Shown here in pieces: positions 30,115-40,859 of a stretch of DNA of 64,000 nucleotides. The stretch covers positions 186,001-250,000 of the forward strand of contig ML213509.1 in assembly GCA_004369045.1 (NCBI GenBank), read 5' to 3'. Origin of the DNA: Heliocybe sulcata (Eukaryota > Basidiomycota > Agaricomycetes > Gloeophyllales > Gloeophyllaceae). The translations under genes were made by a program, and so were the position numbers. The notes beneath the pieces were generated by a model, which saw nothing but the letters and a program-made list of their open reading frames with translations, did not search any database and was not told the DNA's origin. How positions within the stretch are numbered: position 1 is the stretch's first letter; every line of letters starts with the position of its first letter.

Positions 30115-32614
30115 ACAAGCCTCCTCTGTGGGCCAAATATGTCTCGTCTTCAGTCACTCCAAGTGAGGCCTCACGCAGGAGCATGTAGCAGGGACTTTGA
30201 GCGATAACGCTGCTATATAGCGTTGTCCGCGTCCCAGAGTCCACCTCGGCTTCTCGCGCAAGAAAACGTGCGTATATTTGGATTTTGTTCAGGGTACCAC
30301 GCTCGCCCACTGCAAGGAACTACTACAAGATTAATGTGCCGTTGCCGCCGCCTTTAAGCAGCTCGCCGGAATAAGTGCCTGCGGGCATCACCCCGGTCCC
30401 ATCGGTGGTGGTCTCACGGGTCACACTCTTCTTCGTTCAGTGATTATCAGCGTTCAATTACCCCACAGTAGACCATCTCGAGGAACATATCAACAAGGTA
30501 CGCTTATCTGGCTTTGGGCATTAGCATCGCATGCTCTGGGGAGCAACTAAGGTTATCAAACGTTCAGGGAATATTGATCGTGTGGATTTCAAAAGCCAGA
30601 CCGCAGCCGGCCTTGTCCCTTGTGCATCACCCCCCAGTGATTCCAACTTTATGTTCGATGACAAGACAAGCTATGGGCCCTCAATCTGGGCAGTGCATGC
30701 TTCTTCCCGCCGTCCTTCATGCATCACTCGTTACCTATGTCGGGGGACGACTTCGTTCAAATCGTTTCCCATACACGCTATCGAATCTCGTAGCAGTCTG
30801 TACAGCATCAGGTTTGCTAGCCATCTATAACAATAATGCCTGATATAATTTAGCCTCGCCGTATGATATTACTCACCTATTGAATAGGCGCCAGTGTTAC
30901 GAAATCCCCGTCTGCATCTAGCAAGTATGGTAATGAGAAGATATTGTCAGAGGTATAAGGACCAGCGTCGCAATTTCTGTTCATCATGATCGCGAAAACC
31001 TTCTTATACGTTCACTCGCTAAACAGGACTGCCCCAAGACACACTTTTTCCCGACACACGCTATGTGCTACCAGGGGATGTATCCGGAATACCCTGCCTC
31101 GCCGGGACCCCTTAAGCCGTACTGCCACCCTAGGGCCAGCACGGGACTGTCATCTCTGGTCTTCTCAACTGCCATCAATCCAATGCAGCCGCACGTGTCC
31201 TGGTGTCCTTCAGACCCCTGAGTCCCAACTCGGCCTCTCCTACCTTCGGAGACCTCCCCCATCACACGGACAAGCTTGGTAATAAGGTCCCTCAGATATC
31301 TCAGGCTCCCTCTATGAGACCGTGCTTTAGAAAGGCTAGCTCCTTGGCTTGGCTCCCGGCGTCCTCCCTACATCACCCTTGGACCAACTGTCCTCTAGCC
31401 TATCGGCCTATGCTCCTCACACTCTGGGAATCTGATCAACTCAACCCGAGCCGCTGGTCATCGACTTTAGAGCACCTCTACATGTTTCAGCTCCTCCATC
31501 AGCGTCGACTACGTTTCCTATACGCCTGTCAGATGCAGTCGGTTGTCTGGCCGCGGCTCGCAGTTCTCTGACAAAGCTAGAGGATTGACGTTCGTCGCGC
31601 AAGCTTCTTCCTCGGCGGCTATGATATACTAGCGTTTACAACTCCACGTACTTGGCACCTTCAAAATCCGCCGTTCTGAAGTCTAGCTGGAGTCTTCATT
31701 CTCCGGTGTGTCGTATCCCAGATACACTGCAAGGGATACCATCGATCGTGGGCGCCAGCTCCGGCGTAGCCTTGAATGACTGACTATATTCTCCACGTCC
31801 GGTGACTCAGACACATGAAGTTAACGGGGGTAAGTAGAAGAAGAAGAGAGCAACCGTCGAGAGGTTTGCCCACGGGATCAATAGGGCTTTGTATGTGAGC
31901 GATCCCACGCTATTCTTTCAAGCTTTGCAAGAACCAAACTACAGGGACTTAAGGTGAACGTCCAAATAGCTGGGCGGACCAGTCCACGACTCACAACTTC
32001 TGAATGCTATGTCTATCTCGTGCCCTGGCGAAACCGCTTGGATCCTGGCAGTTGGCTCATATATATGCCTGCCTGGGACTGGTGCTCAGTACTCTGCCGC
32101 ATGAACCCTGTGAAGGGCCGCGGGCTCTTGACAAGATGCGCATCTGCAAACGGCCCGGAGTACTGGAACGAGCGAGCATTGGTGATCTCGCAAGCTTACC
32201 GTCGTGATAATTCGGTCCATTTTTGACGTCTGGCTCTCACCCTGGAGTATAATGTAACCGAGCGGCTCTGACGTAAAGGTCTCCCTTCTACAGTTCTATA
32301 CTTCCCTTCACCGCGGACGACTCGGGCTTTGTTCAGCGCCAAAAGTATTACAATATACTAGAGCTGCATCAGCGACTTCCATATCGACTCATGCACCCGG
32401 AGGAGCTTCTGTGGCGCGTGTAGATCATCTTTGTATATCAACTCCCAGAGAAAGGCGTACTAATTCCGATGAATCCTGACAGGGAAGCGCACGCAGCGCT
32501 TATAGCATACCTCGAGGTAGACGCATTGTCGACTTCATTTCACAGCATTCCATCAACTCTATAACTTGACCTCCTTCATCTCGTGCCCCGCATCCTACCT
32601 CCGCACTCTAGACC
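30115..32614. other. Unrecognised 2.5-kb stretch
   Basis: Several open stretches of 70-120 codons on both strands (for example 31203-31571, 31954-32226) but no family motif, repeated unit, terminal repeat or transposase-like sequence. I see nothing that can be annotated. Confidence 0.4.
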
Positions 32615-34025
32615 ATGACCGGACACAGCCGTAGCTGCTGGACTTCTTTCCTCTCGATATTATGCTGCAGGCTGCGCCCAGGTGATAGAGAGGATGGCAA
32701 CCAGCAGGGGAGTGCCGATCCGGGAGAACAGGCCGACGGAAACCGGATGCAATACATGGATCGGTCCTCCACGTTGTGGAACGAAGAAAGGCCGGGAATT
32801 CGACCACCTTCCTGCGGAGAAGTGCCAAGATCCAACAACGTGAGTATTCTATCATTCATTGGTGATCAATAATGCTCACCGTCCTCATTCTAGAGACATC
32901 CTATTGTGGATGCAGATACGGGGCAGAACTACTCGCCTTTGATGGTGCGTGATTGTCTAACCTGCCACTATATCTCCATAGTTTCATAACTGGCTTCCCC
33001 TGCAGGCCCCAAGAACTACTTCCGATGAGCTTTCGACATCAGGCTTCGGAGCACATCGTGACAAGGTAAGCCACACATATTCGGCTGAGTCTCTTATGTG
33101 AATGATTTGTTCTGTAAAACTTCATGACGCTTGGCATGCACTTTTACTGTATCGTTATATCTATATTATTGCGATCACAGGCTGGCGAAGCCACTTCGCA
33201 TGGTTCTACCGACCCCGTAGGTCCCATAGCAAATGTATCTTCAAGGTCAGCTGGCCTGATCGCTTTTAGAGAGTGGGTGGTCCGGTATCAACTGAAGAGC
33301 CTACAGCACCCGAGTCCATCGTACGTTCCATTTGACCGAGTTTCTTGGTTCATATTAATGGCGATTTCAAAGCCCCAGAGAAGGCAGAGAAGGCCGCCGG
33401 AGAACATCAAGACAGACGGTCGCATGTTTTCCAACAGGGTATGCTTGCGTTGTGGGACTTAATACAGTCCTTAAGGACAGATGCGCTCCTCAGTCTAGGC
33501 AGTCCAGCACTCGCCAAGAACCAGAATCAGAGCGTTCTGAGGGACTGGGCCCGCTTCGAGGAGAGTATCATTTAGACCTCCTGAGCTTTTCGGCAAGTGA
33601 CGAGCATGCAGAAGCCACAGCTGCACCAGTTTATCCAAGTCGCAATGGTTCAGCTCGCGAGGAATCGCCAGTGGAGCATGGGCAACTTATGGACACCAGC
33701 GAACAGCATCCTATCCCGCTGCAACCTAATCCGGATGCGCCAGGCGTGTCAGGAAGCACGCCACAGAATGGAGGCTCACTCCAGGAAGCACCTAGGCTTT
33801 CCTTCATACGACTCTCGTCTTTAGTGAGTTTACCCGACCGCCATCCCCTCAATCACCCAAACCGGCCCTTCTTAGCGTCCAAGTGAAGAAGGAAGTAGTA
33901 GAGAAAACGAACCTCCCCGTGGCCTCGCCCGTCTGGATGTAAGTGTTACCTTCGGATTATATCCATTGGATGTCTCATGGGTGCGCTTGGCTTTTCCCAG
34001 GCAATACATGAAGAGGGAATTATAA
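32615..34025 (+). CDS. Orphan multi-exon gene, disordered product
   Basis: Not recognised. The ATG at 32615 (MTGHSRSCWTSFLSIL) starts a chain of small exons separated by clean splice sites: 32615-32838 (donor GTGAGT), 32894-32944 (GTGCGT), 33006-33065 (GTAAGC), then one from about 33181 beginning AGEATSHGSTDPVG. The first three junctions are all phase 0 and join without a stop. Further on the pieces SRQSSTRQEPESERSEG, DEHAEATAAPVYPSRNG and NPDAPGVSGSTPQNGG share the same Ser/Pro/Glu-rich composition. The last exons read SVQVKKEVVEKTNLPVASP and, across a GTAAGT intron, MQYMKREL with the stop at 34023-34025. The middle exons (33240-33600) could not be ordered. The product would be soluble and largely disordered. 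Confidence 0.45.
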
Positions 34026-34750
34026 ATGCGTCCGCAGTGTCCGTTTCCATCACACCCACCACGGCTACACGTCCCGTAGGTAAATGACTCTTTTGGATAT
34101 TGCATCTGCTGAAGACCGAGCGGTTAGTATTACGATGCATACGAAGACTCACTCCTCTCCCCAGTGTCCCTGAACCTTCCGGACAGTGTGCGTTTGCCGT
34201 TATATGCCATGTGCATATCCTCACGAGCTCTGTTTGCACAGCCTGCTCAGGAAGAAGGCGTCTGGGACTCTGCTGTAGGACGTCCTCTTGCGACCTCCGC
34301 AACCTGCGTCGACGGTCCAGTATCCCGCAGGCAACGTCCAAACGGACAGGCTGTAACACCATTTCCTTCGCTTGGCGGACTTCGTAGGGTACGTATCACT
34401 GATCATATTACACATTGTATGCCCGTCTCAGTGGTCCGTTCCGCCCCTTCAGACTACAATGTAGAATGTCGGGCGCGCATGTCGGAGAGGATTGTTATAG
34501 GCGCAGCAGGATACCCTATGTAGAACGTCACTCTGGTCGTTCCAGGGCAGTTCCATGTGCGGCCCTAATTGGTAGCGAGCCCATTTCTGAGATATCGATC
34601 GAGCAGCATGATATCCAGGGCTCCAACGGATAACAACGAATGGCATCAACATACCCCGGTCCTCTACAACACCAAATGCATAGCACTGCACACGACAACA
34701 AGCACATCCCCGTTTCCCGGAACAAAACAGTCAAACACCTCCCTGTCATA
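34026..34750. other. Intergenic with one coding-like segment
   Basis: A plus-strand open segment at about 34164-34390 (SLNLPDSVRLPLYAMCISSR) follows a CAG acceptor and could be an alternative 3' exon of the orphan gene. The remainder is probably the 3' flank of the convergent homeobox gene. Confidence 0.35.
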
Positions 34751-36667
34751 TCACCACCTAAAACCTCGCCTCGCCAAATCCACCAGTATCATGGTCGCCA
34801 GGAATGGATTCTCAGTGCGCCGATCAGGATGCAGTAGTTCTAAAGCCTCTTTGACTAGTGCAGGATCATTGTCCAGAATCGGGTTCTTGGGTGCGGGTTC
34901 AATTGCAAGCGGAAGGAACAACGAGACCTGACTCGCGTGAGATGGCTGGGATGGCTGTGCGGACGAGAAGCAATATGATTTGTATGAGGTCTGAGTCTGC
35001 TGATGAGAAGCGGAGGTCGAGCCGTGGAGAGCAGGAGGAGCGTGTCTTTCTTCCTCTTTTCGTAGAGCATATCTTAACAAGTCCGTCGAGTTCGCATTCC
35101 GAGGATCAAGCTGCGGTGCGGGAACAGGCCTAGGAGCAGCAGCATGGGAAGGCGCAAGAAAGGACGGTCGAGAGGGTTGGGCAGACGAGGGACAATATGG
35201 CTTCCGCGAGGCCTGAGCTTGATGATTAGGAACAGGAATCAAGCCACCGGGTGCATCAGCAACGCATTCTTCTGCCTTCTGTCGCAGGGTATATCTGAGC
35301 GGGTCCGTCGAGTTCCCGTTCCACGTGTCGAAGTGCGACGTGTCGGCATGTCCAGCAGCAGCAGCATGAGAGGTCGACGACGAAACAAGTCTGGCAGAAG
35401 CGGGAAGTGGTTTTTGTTCCCTGTGAGCGGTGTCAGTGCCTTGAGCGCGAGCGATATCAACAGTATGAGGAGCAACGGAATGAGACGGTGGAAAGGCAGG
35501 TCTGGTAGTAGCATTGGATACGACACGATATGGGTGAGGAACAGACACATCTTGGATGACAGTATTGGTGGCAGTTGGTTCAGTAATCTGAGGGCGACAG
35601 CCCGGTCGCAGGTTCAAGTACGAACGTTCCGAGCACAAAGGGTCAGGGGTTGAGATAAACGGCAAAGGATCGAACAAGCTTTGATAAGCCATAGAATTGA
35701 TACTGTAACTTGGAGCACTTCGGGAGGCGCCAGGAATGTCCTGCAAATGCGGCTTGGTCAAGGGACGTGAATTAGGTCGGCTCGCGTCCGACGCAAGGGT
35801 TTTGGAGAAGTTATCATAGCTTGGGGGGATACAGTAGCGCGAGTCTCCAGCATTCTTAGTATGGTCGCAAGCATGGTTAGTCCAGTTGGGTTGGGAACAA
35901 TACCTGCAGGCGTGGTCGTTTCCAGCGGGTATATGCGTCGAAGGAGCGCATATATGCGCTCCATTTGCTGAGTGTCCCTGCTCGTGTCCAGATCCGTATG
36001 AGATAACACGGTATGTTCGCTTAGCATGAGAGACGGGAGAGTTCCGGCCAGGATCAGTTCCGGGAGGAGGAGTAGAAGCATAGGTTCGAAGAGGAGCGAA
36101 GTCAGAGGTGGGGATCGGATCGGAATCCCCAGTGGTGTTAGAGAATGCGAAGCTTGGAGAAGAGGACGGCGGAGCAGAGGACGGAGGCAGAGAGTCGGCT
36201 AAGATGTCGGATAACTTGCGTTTTTGACCGCAGGAAGCTGGTATTCCCGTCTTCGTGTAAGCAGTTACCTTCCCGGTATGAACAGCCTCATGTAAGTGGG
36301 CAGATTCCGTGGCTCTGCTGTCTTTCAAAGGGAGCTGCGTATCTGGTGGTTCCTCAGATTTGACCTTCAAGATGTCTTGTCTAGCCTGCTTGCGCTGTCG
36401 CACGAACCAACTGTTAATCCACTCGGTGGATCTGGTGAAGCATACATGTGTCAGAACCGCTGATATGGCTTGAGAAACTCACAGTCCCGTCTCCTTAGAC
36501 AACTTGAGATTATCCTCTTTGGTTCGCGGCCGGGAAGGAGCTGCCGCAAACGCTGCCTTCAGGATCTTGATCTGTTCCTCGCTGGCGCGCACCGCTCGTC
36601 TCTTGGGTGGCAGAACTATGTCCTGAGGTTCTTTCTTCACTTTGCCAGTGGTACGAGCAGAGGGCAT
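34751..36667 (-). CDS. Homeodomain protein, atypical recognition helix
   Basis: Putative nuclear DNA-binding protein. The conservative ATG is at 36665-36667 (MPSARTTGKVKKEP); a coding-like stretch continues upstream to 36760 but has no ATG. The homeodomain reads KRRAVRASEEQIKILKAAF, a helix 2 with KEDNLKLSKETG, and across a GTGAGT intron (about 36478-36430) helix 3 STEWINSWFVRQRKQARQ. The WF pair of helix 3 is present, but the position of the usually invariant Asn (WFxN) is Arg (WFVR). A long Ser/Pro-rich tail of about 500 residues follows, containing two related blocks with NSTDPLRYTLR and NSTDLLRYALR, then a conserved end (ALVKEALELLHPDRRTENPF) and the stop at 34751-34753. Its 5' portion has been duplicated at about 38905-39110. 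Confidence 0.8.
34940..35380 (-). repeat. Two imperfect in-frame repeats in the homeobox gene
   Basis: Blocks of about 225 bases (about 34940-35155 and 35160-35380) encode two related segments of about 70-75 residues. Each has an Ala/Pro-rich start, a NSTD.LRY.LR word, a charged stretch and an end like SSAQPS.PS. They are an internal duplication in the disordered tail. Confidence 0.7.
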
Positions 36668-37421
36668 GTAGGCCAGCAGTTGACTTGGCAGTAGTCGCAG
36701 ATGGTCTACTGAGTAGAGGCTTGGTGTAGACTTGCTGGCGGACGTGTCCTCGGATTGCACAGGGAGTGTGGGAATTTCGTGCGAACGAACTCAGGGTCCG
36801 CGCTCGTGCCGCGGGGACGCGTACGTCTGGATGAGCGACATATTATGCATCATATCCTCTGGCTACCTAAGCAAACTAGTCAAGGCACATGGACGTCGGA
36901 GAAGGGGACACCCAACGGTCACTCTGCTCTGCCAGATGTGTTCTGATTCAATGAGTGTAGCTATGCACAATCCTTTCAGACCTGGATGATCATGAATAAC
37001 GTCTGGAATTTCCATGGCCGAAGATAATTAATGCCCATCGGAGCTATGGTGCTCTGCGGTAGGCTTGCAGGTTGCTAGCAGACGTCCCGTCAGTGTATTC
37101 GAGTATGCGGGCAACGGCGCAAGAGGGACGTCATGTATTCTCAGCCGGCAGGGTCTGCTTACGCAGCTTCGCCCTCGACCTCGCTTACTGGAGAAATCCC
37201 CACTAGATGAGAACTATCGGAAGGCATTGACTTGCAGTGCGCTGACTGGCAACGCAAGCCTAATGCACTGTATCGGGGTGGATGCGGTCCGCTCCTGTCG
37301 GGCGAGACACCCTATTGGTATCATTGCTTTGTAAAGTGATCTGAAGTCTAGATCTGTCCCTACTGGTTCGTCTTCACATTCAGTGCCATGTCGCTGTCAT
37401 ATTCAGCGAGAGCCGCAGCGG
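36668..37421. other. Homeobox upstream region
   Basis: Contains 5' sequence of the homeobox gene and upstream DNA of the first oxidoreductase. No separate gene is supported. Confidence 0.5.
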
Positions 37422-37427
37422 TATAAA
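37422..37427 (+). promoter_or_regulatory. TATA box of first oxidoreductase gene
   Basis: TATAAA 75-80 nt upstream of the ATG at 37502; the same box, within a conserved stretch that includes TTGACTGA.GTTCCCCA, precedes the second copy. Confidence 0.65.
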
Positions 37428-37501
37428 TGTTCGTTTACCTTGACTGATGTTCCCCAGAATCACCACTCGCATCCATCCTGCCCACAACCGACTTAGCTAC
37501 T

Positions 37502-38733
37502 ATGGCACCTACTCAACAGAAGGCGTTGTTTCTCGAAGCGAAGCATGGCGCCTTTGCTGTGAGGACCAGGCCCGTACCCAGCCCTAAAGCAGGAGAGCTG
37601 CTGATTAGGGTCGACGCAGCCAGTCTCAACCCACTGGACTGGAAAATACAGAAGTACGGACTGTATATCGACACATTCCCTGCAATTCTCGGCATGGACC
37701 TGTCTGGCACCGTCGAAGAAGTTGGCGAGGGCGTCACCGGGTTCGCGAAAGGCGACAAGGTGTACGTATTCTCCTCAGGGTTATCGTTATGAGCCACCTC
37801 TTGACGGCAAGACTTTATCAGTTTCTCTCCCGGCCAGTTCTCCAATGATTACGCTGCCTACCAGCAATACGCTCTTATCAATCCTGCTTTTACAGTTAAG
37901 GTAAGCCCAATAAATGCATTTCTTCCGTTTCTTCCGTCTCATGTACTGATTCCTTCCTTGCAGATTCCATCCAACCTCTCCCTCGACGAAGCGGCCACTC
38001 TGCCTACGTGCGTTGCTACCGCCGCGTTCGGTCTCTACGCTTCCATCAATGAATCTGCTCCTGGTGGCACGGGCTTGACCGCGCCATGGGATGGCGGACG
38101 CGGCAAGTACGCAGGCAAGGCCATTCTGATATTAGGCGGCGCGTCATCCGTCGGACAACACGGTTAGCTCCATTCCCTCTACACATAGGTAACTCTGTGT
38201 AATCACTGACTTGATTGTCAGTGATCGAATTCGCTAAGCTCTCAGGCTTCTCCCCGATCATTACCACGGCATCGCCCTCCTCGGAAGGATTGGTTAAGTC
38301 CCTCGGCGCGACGCATGTCATAGACCGCAAGCTCTCTCCGGCGGATCTGAAATCCGCGGTTTCTGCCGTCGCCGCCTCTCCTTTCGAAGTCGTCTATGAC
38401 ACCATTGCCCTTCTGGACACTCAGCAAATCGCGTATGAACACCTGGCCCCAGGAGGAACCCTTGTCTTGACGCTTCCACCGATGGTTAAGATTGACGAGA
38501 GTAAGAAGCAGCGGGTCTTCCAGGTGCACGGGAGCCCGCACTTCCCCAGCTACCGGGAGGCCGGAGAGCAATTATATGCGGCATTTCCGCAGTTGCTGGA
38601 GAGCGGTGATATTAAACCGAACCCGGTGAAAGTGCTGCCGAACGGCCTGGAGGGCATTATTGAGGGGCTCAAGGTACTAGAGAAGGGAGTCAGTGGTGTC
38701 AAGTTCGTCGCGAGGCCTCAGGAGACCGCTTAA
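37502..38733 (+). CDS. Medium-chain reductase (quinone oxidoreductase-like), copy 1
   Basis: GroES-like, NAD(P)H-dependent oxidoreductase of the zinc-independent MDR branch (enoyl reductase/quinone oxidoreductase group), cytosolic. The ATG at 37502 reads MAPTQQKALFLEAKHGAF. Exon 1 holds the GroES part: PSPKAGELLIRVDAASLNPL, DWKIQKYG, GMDLSGTVEEVGEGVTGF, KGDKV. After a short exon (YAAYQQYALINPAFTVK) comes IPSNLSLDEAATLPTCVATA and the Rossmann entry ILILGGASSVGQHV split by an intron at about 38162-38219, then IEFAKLSGFSPIITTASP, LGATHVIDR, VYDTIALLDT and EHLAPGGTLVLTLPP; it ends VARPQETA. The structural zinc-binding cysteines are absent. Substrate is unknown. All exons join in frame. Confidence 0.87.
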
Positions 38734-38904
38734 GCAGTGTATTTACTCGGTTGTGTGTATACATACTGTCCAGCGATATGATTCTGGTAGGGAGTGGCGA
38801 AGACGTTACATAGTACATGCGTCATGTGCGAATATAAGAACGGATCCATAAGTTCATGTCCAGCCTAGCCTGCGTGTGTTGCCGATTGAACCAAGTACTG
38901 CTGA
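38734..38904. other. 3' flank of oxidoreductase copy 1
   Basis: Similar to the flank after copy 2 (40623-40765): shared GCGATATGATTCTGG-type and CTACATAGT words. It belongs to the duplicated unit. Confidence 0.5.
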
Positions 38905-39110
38905 TCCAATCGATGGTTCTAGTGATGCATACATATTTCAGAACTGCTAGGACGGCTTGAAATCCCGCAGTCCCATCTCCTTAATCAACTCGAGATTATC
39001 CTCTTTAGTTTATACCCTCGAAGGAGTGGTCGCAAGCAAACCCTGCCTTCGGGAGGATATTGAACTGGCAGGCTTACTGTGGGAACGTTTCACGAATTCA
39101 GAGTCCGCGA
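38905..39110 (-). pseudogene. Duplicated 5' fragment of the homeobox gene
   Basis: Matches 36412-36560 (intron 1 and the exon coding helix 2) and a further patch near 36770-36800. Shared DNA words: GATTATCCTCTTT, CAGTCCC, TCTCCTTA. The helix 2 frame (LKLSKETG in the parent) is no longer open. It lies between the two tandem oxidoreductase genes in the same position as the parent lies before copy 1, showing that the duplication began inside the homeobox gene. Confidence 0.8.
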
Positions 39111-39314
39111 ATCAGGCCTCAGGCCTCGATGACATAATTCTTCCGCCGCCTTTCGCGCTCGACTTGGTCGCAATTGCTTACGTGCATATCGGATAGACGA
39201 GAGCTGGGGAGACATAGGATTCACGGCTGTGCGTGCCCCCGAGCCAATATATGCGCTAACTAGTGTATGGTCATATCCCGGCCTAACGGTATTACTCAGC
39301 GAGGAGCGCAGTGG

Positions 39315-39320
39315 TATAAA
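39315..39320 (+). promoter_or_regulatory. TATA box of second oxidoreductase gene
   Basis: TATAAA 75-80 nt upstream of the ATG at 39394, in a promoter clearly homologous to that of copy 1. Confidence 0.65.
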
Positions 39321-39393
39321 TGTTAATCTGCCTTGACTGACGTTCCCCACAATCACCACTTGTATTCATCCTACCTACAACCGACTAACTACT

Positions 39394-40622
39394 ATGCCTC
39401 CTACTCAACAGAAGGCGTTATTTCTGCAAGCGAAGCAAGGTGCCTTTGCCCTAGGGACCAGACCCGTACCCAGCCCTAAAGCAGGGGAGCTGCTGGTTAG
39501 GGTCGAAGGAGTCGGTCTCAGTCCGCTGGACTGGAAAATACAGAAGACCGGATTTTACTATACCGGCACGTACCCTGCAGTCCTCGGCACAGACGTGTCT
39601 GGCACCGTCGAAGAAGTTGGCGAGGGCGTTACGGGGTTCGCGAAAGGCGACAAGGTGTACGTACTCCTATCCTCAGGGTTATCGTCATGAATCACCTCTT
39701 GGCGGCGTTATTTTATCAGTTTCTCTTCAGTCGAGTACGCCCATGATAATGCTGCTTACCAGCAATACGCTCTTGTCACTGCTGCTGTTGCAGCTAAGGT
39801 AAGCTGCATAAATATATTTCTTCCCTCTTATGTACTGATTACTTCCTCGCAGGTTCCATCCAACCTGTCCCTCGATGAAGCGGCCACTCTAGCCGCGGGA
39901 ATTGCTACTGCCGCGCTCGCTCTCTACGATACCCCCAACACAACCGCTCCTGGTGGCGCGGGCTTCACCCCGCCATGGGATGGCGGACGAGGCAAATACG
40001 CAGGCAAACCCATTCTAGTTTTGGGCGGTGCGTCATCTGTCGGACAGTATGGTTAGCACCATTGCCTCTGCATAAGATGAAACCCATGTACTCACGAACT
40101 TGACTGTCAGTGATCCAATTCGCTAAGCTCTCAGGCTTCTCCCCGATAATCACCACGGCATCGTCCTCCTCAGAAAGATTGGTTAAGTCCTTTGGAGCTA
40201 CGCACGTCCTAGACCGGAATCTCTCTCCGGCGGATCTGAATTCCGCGGTTTCCGCCCTCGTCGCTTCCCCTTTCGAACTCGTCTACGATGCTATTTCCCT
40301 TCCGGACACCCAAGAAATCGCCTATGAACACCTAGCGCCAGGAGGAACGCTCATCTTGACGCTCCCGTCAACACTGCAAATCGATGAGACTAAGAAACAG
40401 CTGGTCTTCCAGGTGTACTGGAGTCCACACGCTCCAAGCCACCGGAAGGTTGCAGAGCAATTATTTGCGGCGTTGCCGGAGTTGCTGTTGAGTGGTGATA
40501 TAAAGCCGAACCCGGTGAAAGTGCTGCCGAACGGCCTGGAGGGCATTCCTGAAGGGCTCAAGGAATTGGAGAGGGGAGTTAGTGGCGTCAAGTTAGTCGC
40601 GAGGCCTAAGGAGACCGCATAA
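39394..40622 (+). CDS. Medium-chain reductase (quinone oxidoreductase-like), copy 2
   Basis: Tandem paralogue of 37502-38733 with the same exon borders. The ATG at 39394 reads MPPTQQKALFLQAKQGAF; further words are PSPKAGELLVRVEGVGLSPL, GTDVSGTVEEVGEGVTGF, VPSNLSLDEAATLAAGIATA, ILVLGGASSVGQYV across the intron, IQFAKLSGFSPIITTASSSS, YDAISLPDTQE, EHLAPGGTLILTLPST and the end VARPKETA. It differs from copy 1 in the middle (ALALYDTPNTTAP against AFGLYASINESAP) and near the C-terminal lobe (YWSPHAPSHRK), so the two probably have somewhat different substrates. No break was found. Confidence 0.87.
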
Positions 40623-40859
40623 GCAGCGTATTCAAGCATATGTATTCGGTCGCATATATTCGCATATGTATCTGTTAAGCGATATGATCCTGCCAGGGAC
40701 TGAAGAAGACGCTACATAGTGCATACATCCTGTGCGTACAGAGGAACGGGTCCATATATAAGTTAAGTGATAAATACTACAGCTACACGGTGGTTCGATC
40801 CATTCTGCCGCCTGCCTGGGCGATCTGAGAAGAGAAGGAAGAGACACTATGGGCCGCAG

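Noticed and set aside
36668-36760. Upstream extension of the homeobox frame as its true start
   Set aside because: The open stretch has no ATG (it begins with GTG after an in-frame stop), and no splice site giving the right frame was found, so the ATG at 36667 is used.
40780-40805. GGTTCGATCC resembling a tRNA B box
   Set aside because: No matching A box upstream and no cloverleaf could be drawn around it.
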